The notes under the pieces were generated by a model. It was given only the letters and a program-made list of their open reading frames with translations, was not told the DNA's origin and made no database searches. This document shows positions 1 through 5,444 of a stretch of DNA of 5,444 nt, piece after piece. The stretch covers positions 4,831-10,274 of the forward strand of contig MTOL01000524.1 in NCBI GenBank assembly GCA_002011685.1, read 5' to 3'. Each line of letters starts with the position of its first letter. The first letter of the stretch is position 1. Position numbers and translations under genes: made by a program. This DNA comes from Deferribacteres bacterium JdFR-76 (GTDB taxonomy: Bacteria > Zhuqueibacterota > JdFR-76).

Positions 1-389
1 TCCGAGGATTGGAAACGATCCAGAAGGCGGGTAAAAGGAAGTGTGACTATTGTATCTATTTCAAGATAGCCTCGAAAGAACTTCAGAAATCTTGATTGCC
101 CCCGGCAATTCTTTCCTTTTGTTTGCCATTTCAAATATGAAGGCTAAATAGCCGGAAATGCAAAACAGGAACTGTTGGACCAAAGACTTTTGTCTCCCGG
201 CATATACAAGCGGTTTCGTGTATTTCTTAAGGCACGGAGGGAAGGTGCTTATGGAGGCTACCGTATGGTTTTTGGATATGGGAAGGGCGCACCCGCGGTC
301 ACCAGGTGCACCCCTGAAAAAACGCAAACCATGCCCCATATGCACAGGTACAAGGTCAAAAATGCAGTTTGTTCTTCCTCAAGCCTCCT
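1..389. other. Left-edge region without an intact gene
   Basis: I find no complete, convincing gene here. Frames on both strands are short. A plus-strand frame is open from the window edge to a TGA near base 92 (RGLETIQKAGKRKCDYCIY...), which could be the tail of a gene lying further left, but I do not recognise it. A second plus-strand stretch at 148-366 weakly resembles transposase and is listed separately. The end of the minus-strand secreted-protein transcript must also fall here. A T6 run occurs about 35 bases past its stop on the minus strand, but no stable stem precedes it. Confidence 0.5.
148..366 (+). pseudogene. Possible decayed fragment of an IS3-family transposase (OrfB-like)
   Basis: Read in frame 1, this stretch gives AKQELLDQRLL, then about 15 residues, then ARREGAYGGYRM, and later PEKTQTMPHMHRYKVK. 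IS3-family OrfB proteins have, in the same order, a charged segment with ELL..I, a 'YG.RRI' block about 20 residues on, and a 'KTV.RLM...GL' block. The order and spacing fit, but matches are short, a TAA lies directly upstream (145-147), and no catalytic DDE region follows before the secreted-protein gene. No inverted repeats were found. It could be chance, so treat it as a hint only. Confidence 0.22.
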
Positions 390-1541
390 TCATTTAAGGA
401 GCATCATTTTTACCGTTTTTACCTGGCTGCCAGCTCGCAGGCGTGCAAAGTAGATCCCACTGGGCAGAGCCTTGCCGTTCTCATTTGTTCCGTCCCAAAC
501 AACCGTGTACGTTCCCGCCGCTTGATACTGCGCTACCAGCGTTCGTACCTGCCGGCCCGTCAAATCGGTAATATAGAGCTGAACATCGGCACGGAAAGGA
601 AGATCATAACGGATAGTTGTGGCCGGGTTGAACGGGTTTGGATAGTTTTGTAGCAGTAAATGCTGGGATGGAAGAGCCGGTGTTTCTTTTTCTGCCACCG
701 ACGTAGGGATGTGTTTAAGCACCGAATCCGCATAGATCCAGACGTAGCCGTTGGCAAATGGGTTGCCGTTATCCGTTACCGTGTAGCGGGCGAGTATCTG
801 TCCTGGGCCAATGGAACCCAGGAATTCCAGTCCCATTGTCGTGTTGAAGGAAGGATTGTAGACCGAGATGTTTCCCGAGACTTGGCCGTTGACAAAGTAA
901 ATCTCACCGCTCCAGGGAGTCATTGGCTGAATTCGAATGGTGTCAGAAGACCAGTTGAAAAAGGCTGGGAACGGATTGGTGAACTCGAAAGTGATTTCAG
1001 CAGGGTTGCCGAATGCGCCGCGGGTGGTAACTTTCACGCTAATGCTATCGTTGACGATCTGCACAATGGCCCGTATGCTGTCTGTGGAACCGAAAGTAAG
1101 GTTGTTCCAGCGGCCCTTCCAGATCGCTTCATAGATTCCCACATCAATCGGGCCGGGCCAAGAAATATCGGTAAACTCAAGGTTGTGGACAAAATCAACT
1201 ATGGTATCTGACGTTACGTTCGAAAGGGTTAGCCTCCAGGCGTGATCTGCGGGGGGAGCATCATAGACGCCATTTTGATTGAAATCGACGAAGAAATCAA
1301 CGTTGTAGCTGTTTCCTTCAACCAGGGCAAAGATCTCCACTGCAAAATTAGCGGCGGGAATGGAGTCCAGCACCGTGCGGGCAACTTCTGTTTCCCGCAT
1401 CTGGTCTACAATGCGAAGTTCCAGACGCTGCCCCACATGAGGCGTCATGTTCTGGAAATTTAGCGTAAGTTTGTACTGGGCCGTTGCGACCGAGATTGTA
1501 GCAAACAGCCATAGCGCCATGAACAGTGTCCTCTTCTTCAT
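390..1541 (-). CDS. Secreted protein of unknown function with C-terminal T9SS type-A sorting domain
   Basis: This 383-residue protein is probably exported to the cell surface or medium by the type IX secretion system. Residues 1-21 form a Sec signal peptide (MKKR, hydrophobic core, likely cut at ATA|Q). Residues 22-125 look like a beta-sandwich module. It includes PHVGQRLELRIVD and DFNQNGVYDAPPADHAWRL, whose D86-N88-N90-D94 spacing resembles a calcium-binding loop. Residues 128-272 are beta-rich (SISVKVTTRG, EITFEF, GQVSGNISVY) with no recognised catalytic motif. The tail 297-383 is a type-A sorting domain with NYPNPFNPATTIRY, LYITDLTGRQVRTL and a FlgD-Ig-like WDGTNENGKALPSGIYFARL, ending in MMLLK. 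The strong ribosome site GGGAGG at 1546-1551 supports the start. It seems monocistronic, with no clear terminator after it. Secretion is well supported; function is not. Confidence 0.92.
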   Translation of the reverse strand: MKKRTLFMALWLFATISVATAQYKLTLNFQNMTPHVGQRLELRIVDQMRETEVARTVLDSIPAANFAVEIFALVEGNSYNVDFFVDFNQNGVYDAPPADHAWRLTLSNVTSDTIVDFVHNLEFTDISWPGPIDVGIYEAIWKGRWNNLTFGSTDSIRAIVQIVNDSISVKVTTRGAFGNPAEITFEFTNPFPAFFNWSSDTIRIQPMTPWSGEIYFVNGQVSGNISVYNPSFNTTMGLEFLGSIGPGQILARYTVTDNGNPFANGYVWIYADSVLKHIPTSVAEKETPALPSQHLLLQNYPNPFNPATTIRYDLPFRADVQLYITDLTGRQVRTLVAQYQAAGTYTVVWDGTNENGKALPSGIYFARLRAGSQVKTVKMMLLK

Positions 1542-1556
1542 AGCACCTCCCGTTTA

Positions 1557-1576
1557 TTTTGGTTTCTTTTTGGTTT
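1557..1576. repeat. Short direct repeat TTTTGGTTT, two copies 11 bases apart
   Basis: TTTTGGTTT occurs at 1557-1565 and again at 1568-1576. On the coding (minus) strand this reads as two AAACCAAAA units. The pair sits just upstream of the ribosome-binding site of the secreted-protein gene. The 11-base period is close to one DNA helical turn. It may be a protein-binding site, an A-rich translation enhancer, or chance in low-complexity sequence. Confidence 0.4.
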
Positions 1577-1707
1577 GAACGCTTAGGTTTCCGGTTTATT
1601 CGGTGAATGGAACACGTCGCGTCAGCAAATGGACAAGGTCTCCGAATTTTTAGATAGAATTAGAGAAGATTTTACGCCATATTTATGCTTTTTTATTTAA
1701 ACATTCA

Positions 1708-1734
1708 AGTATTTTTAGCAGCATCTATTGTCAA
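1708..1734 (-). promoter_or_regulatory. Possible sigma-70-like promoter for the secreted-protein gene
   Basis: On the minus strand an exact TTGACA occurs at 1729-1734. Fifteen bases later comes AATACT (1708-1713), which matches four of six positions of TATAAT. The spacing is shorter than the ideal 17, and no better -10 fits at 17. The site lies in the most AT-rich part of the gap and would give a leader of roughly 160 bases before the ATG at 1541. FCB-group bacteria often use different promoter elements, so this is tentative. Confidence 0.25.
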
Positions 1735-1854
1735 TACATGTTGTTTATCCAGACCCACAGATATATTCCTCTGTAGCGTTGGGCGATTTCAGCCTTTCCT
1801 GGGCAGCATTATCCCTTCTGGCTTGTTGAAAGTCCGGCCTCCAGTTTTCTGGCT

Positions 1855-2826
1855 TTATTCCGGGTCAGAAAGATGGGGAATAATGTTTGAAGGAAGAGGC
1901 CCCAGGTCTGATGCGGAACAGTTCTCGCGCACCTGATCAGGCGTTTTGGCCCCAGGAATAGCTGTGTGACACGCCGGGTGGGAAATGCAAAACCGCAAGG
2001 CAATCTGTACCATCGATTGATCTGGATATTTTTCAAATAGCGGTTTCACACGCTCCAGGCGTTGGAAGTACGTTTCCAGCTTTTCTGGCGAAAGATTCAT
2101 GCGGCGGTGATCGTCTTCCGAAAAGCGGGTGTTCCGCGTAAATTTCCCCGCCAGAAAACCGAAAAGGATCGGAATGCGGACAATCACGCCAATGTTGTAC
2201 TGCAAGGCTTTGGGAAACAGTACTTTTTCCGCCTCCCGTTCCAGCAGATTATAACGTACCTGAATCACGTCGATGAGCTCGTGGTACCGGTCCAGAAATA
2301 CAGCCTGTTCGGTTTCTTTGAATGACTGCACGCTCCACCCGGCACACCGGATTTTTCCCTGTTCTTTCAAAATCCGCAGGGCCTCCCATGGGTCGTCCCG
2401 GTCCAGTTTTTCGGTGTCTGGACTGTGAAGCTGAAGGATATCCAGAGTGTCCACGTTCAGGCGGCGGAGGCTCTGTTCGGCTGCCCAGATGATGTAATCC
2501 CGGTCCGTATTCTGCCGAATCGGCCCGTAGCCGGTGTCGTCTTTTTCCGAAGCATGGTAGAAATCGTTGCCCGCTTTTGTGGCAATGATGACATCACCTT
2601 TCCCGCCCCGTTCCTGGAAGACCTCAGCTATCAGTTCTTCGGAGTGGCCGAATCCGTAAACGTCGGCCGTATCGATGAGCGTAACCCCTTCATCCAGAGC
2701 CGCATGCAACGCTTTTTTGGAAATAGCATCATCGGTTTTGCCCCAGTTCATCCCCCCAATTGCCCAGGCACCAAACCCGATGGTGGATACCCGCAAACCA
2801 CTTTTTCCCAGAGTTGTGTACTGCAT
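1855..2826 (-). CDS. Aldo/keto reductase family oxidoreductase, probably NADPH-dependent
   Basis: This 323-residue protein is a full-length soluble (beta/alpha)8-barrel oxidoreductase that should reduce aldehydes or ketones (or run in reverse) with NADP(H). The N-terminus MQYTTLGKSGLRVSTIGFGA is the classic family opening. The catalytic tetrad is complete: D52 and Y57 in IDTADVYG, K84 in IATKAG and H134 in LQLHSP. The C-terminal cofactor loop appears as AIPGAKTPDQVREN (289-302). The form resembles bacterial AKRs of the general stress-protein or YhdN-like type, but the substrate cannot be read from sequence. The GGGAGG at 2838-2843 lies eleven bases before the ATG, a somewhat long spacing. The gene starts 91 bases after pntB, beyond the pnt terminator, so it probably has its own promoter or depends on read-through. 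I saw no convincing promoter in that gap. Its last helix is short compared with many relatives (ends LPSNIIPHLSDPE). The family assignment is very safe. Confidence 0.95.
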   Translation of the reverse strand: MQYTTLGKSGLRVSTIGFGAWAIGGMNWGKTDDAISKKALHAALDEGVTLIDTADVYGFGHSEELIAEVFQERGGKGDVIIATKAGNDFYHASEKDDTGYGPIRQNTDRDYIIWAAEQSLRRLNVDTLDILQLHSPDTEKLDRDDPWEALRILKEQGKIRCAGWSVQSFKETEQAVFLDRYHELIDVIQVRYNLLEREAEKVLFPKALQYNIGVIVRIPILFGFLAGKFTRNTRFSEDDHRRMNLSPEKLETYFQRLERVKPLFEKYPDQSMVQIALRFCISHPACHTAIPGAKTPDQVRENCSASDLGPLPSNIIPHLSDPE

Positions 2827-2862
2827 CGTTCTGGAATCCTCCCTTTAACCTGCGATTCTCCA

Positions 2863-2893
2863 CAAAATAAAAAAGGGATGCCGGAGCATCCCT
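2863..2893 (-). terminator. Rho-independent terminator of the pnt operon
   Basis: Read on the minus strand, a perfect seven-base-pair stem GGGATGC / GCATCCC (eight with the flanking A-T pair) closes a four-base loop, TCCG. It is followed directly by the T-rich run TTTTTTATTTTGT. The stem occupies 2874-2893 and the T-run about 2863-2874. It lies 25 bases past the pntB stop and before the aldo/keto reductase start, so it should end transcription of pntAA-pntAB-pntB. The A-tract is only on the left side of the plus strand, so the element is directional for minus-strand transcripts. Confidence 0.93.
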
Positions 2894-2917
2894 GAATTTC
2901 CCTGGAAAAGGCGAAGC

Positions 2918-4297
2918 TTACGATCCCTGATATTCCTTCAGCAGGTGAACCATCTCCGTCAGCATCTTTTTGGCGTCGCCGAAGACCATCATGGTTTTGG
3001 GATCATAAAACAGTTCGTTGTCTTCCCCGGCAAATCCCGGACTCAGGCTCCGCTTGATGATCATCACCGTTTTGGCCTGGTCTACATTGAGAATGGGCAT
3101 GCCGTAAAGCACGCTATCTTTTTTGTAACGTGCAGCCGGGTTGACCACATCATTGGCGCCCACGACCAGCGCCACGTCTGTGTTTTGAAATTCGTCGTTA
3201 ATGGCGTCCATCTCGTAGAGTTTATCGTATGGAACATTGGCTTCTGCGAGAAGAACGTTCATGTGTCCCGGCATCCGGCCTGCCACCGGGTGAATGGCGT
3301 ATTTTACCGAGGTGCCTTTCTTTTCCAGCAGTTCCGCTAACTCCGCCAGCACATGCTGGGCCTGAGCAACAGCCAGCCCGTATCCCGGCACAATGATCAC
3401 TGAATTGGCGTTTTCCAGCATCATAACGGCATCTTCGGCCGTGTACCGGGTTACGGTGCGCTTTTCGCCGGGCCCGCCGGCAGAAGCATCATAGCCCACC
3501 TGACCGAACAGCACATTGGTCAGTGAGCGGTTCATTGCTTCACACATGAGTTTGGTGAGAATAAGGCCGGAGGCCCCCACCAGGGCACCGCTGATGATCA
3601 GTACGTTGTTGGAAAGCACAAATCCCGTCATCGCCGCCGCCAGACCGGAATACGAATTGAGCAGGGAGATTACCACAGGCATATCGGCGCCGCCAATGGG
3701 GATCACCAGCAGAATCCCCAAAAGAGTGGCTGCAGCGGCGATAATTAGCAGTTCCGTGATCGATACCGGATTCATGATGAACAGAGCACCCACCACCACA
3801 ACACCAAGAAGCAGCAGGGCGTTGATCCCCTGGTGGAAGGGCAGCACGATAGGTGCACTCTTCATGAGATCCTGCAGCTTGGCAAAGGCGATGAAGCTTC
3901 CAAAAAAGGTAACGGTACCGATCAGGACGCTCAGCACCAGCGTAACGCTCACATCCGGGCTTGGCTGAGAAGTGAACCGCATGAACTCTGCAAGGGCCAC
4001 CAGGGTGGAAGCGCCGCCACCAAAGCCGTTGAAAATGGCCACCATCTGCGGCATGGCGGTCATCTGAACTCTGCGGGCCGCAATGGCCCCAATGGCGGAT
4101 CCCACAACCAGTCCAGCTATAATAAACGTGAAGTCAACAATCTGCTTGTCCAGCAGGGTCACCACTATGGCAATGAGCATACCAATCCCGGAAATAAGGT
4201 TCCCCTTCCTTGCGGAACGAGGAGAACTCAGCATCTTTAGCCCGAAGATAAAGAAAATGGCCGATAGCAAATAAGCTAAATTCTTGATGGTTTCCAT
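2918..4297 (-). CDS. pntB: NAD(P) transhydrogenase beta subunit (membrane domain plus NADP(H)-binding domain III)
   Basis: This 459-residue subunit carries most of the membrane domain and binds NADP(H) on the cytoplasmic side. About eight or nine hydrophobic segments span residues 5-250. The C-terminal domain III starts near 295 and holds the family motifs GYGLAVAQAQ (305-314), HPVAGRMPGHMNVLLAEA (336-353), GANDVVNPAA (380-389, with D383 matching the conserved domain III aspartate) and KRSLSPGFAGEDNELFY (415-431). The Lys-Arg pair there contacts the 2'-phosphate of NADP in characterised relatives. The start fits the usual N-terminus (NLAYLLSAIFFIFGLKMLSS). The ribosome site is only moderate (GGGAAG, about eight bases upstream of ATG). 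The gene begins 18 bases after pntAB and is followed 25 bases later by a strong terminator hairpin. One difference: the position of E. coli PntB His91 reads Asn90 (AIFNGFGGG). Nothing suggests loss of function. Confidence 0.97.
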   Translation of the reverse strand: METIKNLAYLLSAIFFIFGLKMLSSPRSARKGNLISGIGMLIAIVVTLLDKQIVDFTFIIAGLVVGSAIGAIAARRVQMTAMPQMVAIFNGFGGGASTLVALAEFMRFTSQPSPDVSVTLVLSVLIGTVTFFGSFIAFAKLQDLMKSAPIVLPFHQGINALLLLGVVVVGALFIMNPVSITELLIIAAAATLLGILLVIPIGGADMPVVISLLNSYSGLAAAMTGFVLSNNVLIISGALVGASGLILTKLMCEAMNRSLTNVLFGQVGYDASAGGPGEKRTVTRYTAEDAVMMLENANSVIIVPGYGLAVAQAQHVLAELAELLEKKGTSVKYAIHPVAGRMPGHMNVLLAEANVPYDKLYEMDAINDEFQNTDVALVVGANDVVNPAARYKKDSVLYGMPILNVDQAKTVMIIKRSLSPGFAGEDNELFYDPKTMMVFGDAKKMLTEMVHLLKEYQGS

Positions 4298-4315
4298 CGC
4301 TTCTTCTTCCCTACG

Positions 4316-4603
4316 TTACTTTTTTTCTTTTTTAAACATCTCCAGCATCCGGTCGGTTACCAGGTAACCACCCACTACGTTGATGGTTGCAAAGATAACA
4401 GCAATTAACCCCAAGATGGCACTCAATCCGCTGTGCCCTGCTCCTGCGCTGATGAGAGCACCCACAATGGTGATCCCGGAAATGGCATTGGAACCGGACA
4501 TCAGCGGCGTGTGTAGCAGAGGCGGTACCTTGGTGATGACTTCAAAACCGACGAATATGGCCAGAATAAAAACGTACAACGATACAAGCAGTGGCCCGAT
4601 CAT
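4316..4603 (-). CDS. pntAB: NAD(P) transhydrogenase alpha-2 subunit, small membrane protein of domain II
   Basis: This 95-residue membrane protein supplies the alpha half of the transhydrogenase membrane domain and helps form the proton path with PntB. Three hydrophobic helices can be drawn at about residues 4-24, 39-56 and 58-81, followed by a charged tail (MLEMFKKEKK). The family signature is HTPLMSGSNAISGI at 31-44, matching the HTPLMS...NAISG stretch in the C-terminal part of the fused E. coli PntA. H31 in it is a candidate proton-handling residue. The ATG overlaps the pntAA stop codon. A good Shine-Dalgarno GGAGGT lies at 4612-4617, eight bases upstream, inside the end of pntAA, which supports this start and translational coupling. 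Length and order are typical of three-subunit enzymes. Confidence 0.95.
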   Translation of the reverse strand: MIGPLLVSLYVFILAIFVGFEVITKVPPLLHTPLMSGSNAISGITIVGALISAGAGHSGLSAILGLIAVIFATINVVGGYLVTDRMLEMFKKEKK

Positions 4604-5444
4604 GAGCTGCTACCTCCAAATAAGCTTTTGATGGTTTCGCTTACAATTTCTCCATTATGGCATACACAGGCATTTTTGGTAATTTCGTCTTCAAAGTCAA
4701 GGGTGCGGTTTTCAGCCTGAAAGATGTGCTTCACGAAGTTGGTAATATTCCGGGCGTACATCTGGCTGGCGTCCACCGGAAGTTGTGCCGGCAGGTTCAC
4801 CGGCCCGTAAATGGTCACACCGTGTTTGGTGACCACCTTTCCGGCCTCGGTCAGTTCGCAGTTTCCGCCTTGTTCGGCCGCAAGGTCCACAATTACCGAT
4901 CCGGGCTTCATGGTTTTCACCATCTCCTCGGTGATCAGCACCGGCGCCTTCTTGCCGAATACTTGGGCGGTGGAGATGACCACATCCATACGCGGTAAGC
5001 GGCTGCCGATGGCTTCCAGCTCCCGGCGGATGAAATCCTCTGACACTTCTTTGGCGTAACCATCTTTGGTTTCCACGTCTTCGGGTAGTTCCATTTCAAT
5101 GAATTTGGCCCCCAGGCTTTCGATTTGCTCCTTCACCGACGGTCGGACATCGAAGGCTTCCACCCGGGCGCCCAGCCGTTTGGCGGTGGCAATAGCCTGA
5201 AGTCCGGCCACGCCGGCGCCAATTACCAGCACATTGGCAGGAGGAATGGTCCCCGCTGCAGTCATCAGCAGCGGAAAGAATTTCTGAACCGTATCTGCCG
5301 CGATCAGAACCGCTTTGTAACCGGCAACCGTGGCCATGGAGCTCAACGCGTCCATGCTCTGGGCCCGTGTGATCCGCGGAATCAGCTCCATTGCGAACGC
5401 GGTGATCTTCCGGGCCTGCATTTGCTCCACCAGATCCCGGTTGG
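4600..5444 (-). CDS. pntAA: Proton-translocating NAD(P) transhydrogenase, alpha-1 subunit (NAD(H)-binding domain I), 5'-truncated by window edge
   Basis: This soluble subunit binds NAD(H) and exchanges hydride with NADP(H) held by PntB, at the cytoplasmic face of the membrane complex. About 280 residues are visible. The frame stays open to the window edge, and the first residues (NRDLVEQMQARKITAFAMEL) match the interior of PntA proteins, so roughly the first 100 residues lie outside. The internal GTG at 5430 is not the start. In visible numbering, the RAQSMDALSS segment (R26, Q28, D31, S34) is the family's nicotinamide-binding stretch. The Rossmann motif GAGVAG is at 75-80 and FDVRP, with ribose-binding D98, at 97-101. 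DGYAKE at 127-132 fits the mobile loop, and VIVDLAAEQGGNCE follows further on. The protein ends after domain I with no membrane helices, which marks the split alpha-subunit form. Its TGA overlaps the pntAB ATG (ATGA). A Cys-x-Cys-His (CVCH) near the C-terminus looks unusual but has no known meaning. Identification is secure. Confidence 0.96.
   Translation of the reverse strand, partial: NRDLVEQMQARKITAFAMELIPRITRAQSMDALSSMATVAGYKAVLIAADTVQKFFPLLMTAAGTIPPANVLVIGAGVAGLQAIATAKRLGARVEAFDVRPSVKEQIESLGAKFIEMELPEDVETKDGYAKEVSEDFIRRELEAIGSRLPRMDVVISTAQVFGKKAPVLITEEMVKTMKPGSVIVDLAAEQGGNCELTEAGKVVTKHGVTIYGPVNLPAQLPVDASQMYARNITNFVKHIFQAENRTLDFEDEITKNACVCHNGEIVSETIKSLFGGSSS

Larger units (their letters stand above)
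1542..1854. other. AT-rich intergenic region between the aldo/keto reductase and the secreted-protein gene
   Basis: No coding region or RNA gene is visible in these 313 bases. The centre is strongly AT-rich: 1661-1740 has 21 G or C in 80 bases, against roughly half in the flanking genes. On the minus strand it must hold the 3' end of the aldo/keto reductase transcript and the leader of the secreted-protein gene. No good terminator follows the reductase; the best hairpin, CCAG-AAAA-CTGG near 1841-1852, has only four base pairs and no T-run. A nine-base direct repeat and a possible promoter are described separately. Confidence 0.7.

Noticed and set aside
288..316. Inverted repeat GCGCACC...GGTGCAC as a terminator for the secreted-protein gene
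   Set aside because: The stem has a mismatch, the loop is eleven bases, and no T-run follows on the minus strand.
61..345. Minus-strand frame of 94 codons in the left-edge region
   Set aside because: No recognisable motif and no good ribosome site. Its composition looks like non-coding sequence.
660..1211. Plus-strand frame of 183 codons opposite the secreted-protein gene
   Set aside because: The minus-strand gene has a signal peptide, ribosome site and sorting domain. This frame has none of these and reads as a shadow.
1756..1774. Inverted repeat ACAGA...TCTGT after the aldo/keto reductase
   Set aside because: Only five base pairs with an AT-rich eight-base loop and no T-run. Likely chance.
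2425..2895. Plus-strand frame of 156 codons opposite the aldo/keto reductase
   Set aside because: It lies almost wholly antisense to the tetrad-bearing part of the reductase and runs through the pnt terminator. The protein is not recognisable.
2945..4240. Long plus-strand open frames opposite pntB (2945-3340, 3516-3968, 3833-4240)
   Set aside because: They are antisense to a gene with clear family motifs along its length. Their translations resemble no protein and are explained by codon composition of the real gene.

Overview
The window looks like bacterial chromosomal DNA from the FCB (Fibrobacterota-Chlorobiota-Bacteroidota) side of the tree. The main clue is a secreted protein ending in a type IX secretion (T9SS) type-A sorting domain with the linker NYPNPFNPATTIRY. 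That wording is common in Calditrichota, Ignavibacteria, KSB1-like lineages and related metagenomic genomes. This placement is an inference from one protein and does not identify a species. All recognisable genes are on the minus strand, so the window reads from its right end to its left.

Right to left: (1) 5444-2918 is a proton-translocating NAD(P) transhydrogenase operon in the three-subunit form, pntAA (5' end cut by the window edge), pntAB and pntB. pntAA and pntAB overlap by four bases (ATGA), and 18 bases separate pntAB from pntB. A textbook rho-independent terminator follows at 2863-2893. (2) 2826-1855 is an aldo/keto reductase with an intact D-Y-K-H tetrad. (3) 1854-1542 is an AT-rich gap holding a possible promoter. 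(4) 1541-390 is a secreted T9SS cargo protein of unknown function, with an N-terminal beta module carrying a calcium-loop-like motif. (5) 389-1 has no intact gene. A plus-strand reading frame there weakly resembles a decayed IS3-type transposase.

The transhydrogenase links the proton gradient to hydride transfer between NADH and NADP+. The neighbouring aldo/keto reductase would be an NADPH consumer if it follows its family, so the two may be metabolically related. The terminator between them argues against simple co-transcription. The secreted protein appears unrelated and has its own leader.

I do not see a clear undescribed system. The points most worth a second look are the N-terminal module of the secreted protein, the histidine-to-asparagine difference in PntB, and the possible transposase remnant at the left edge.
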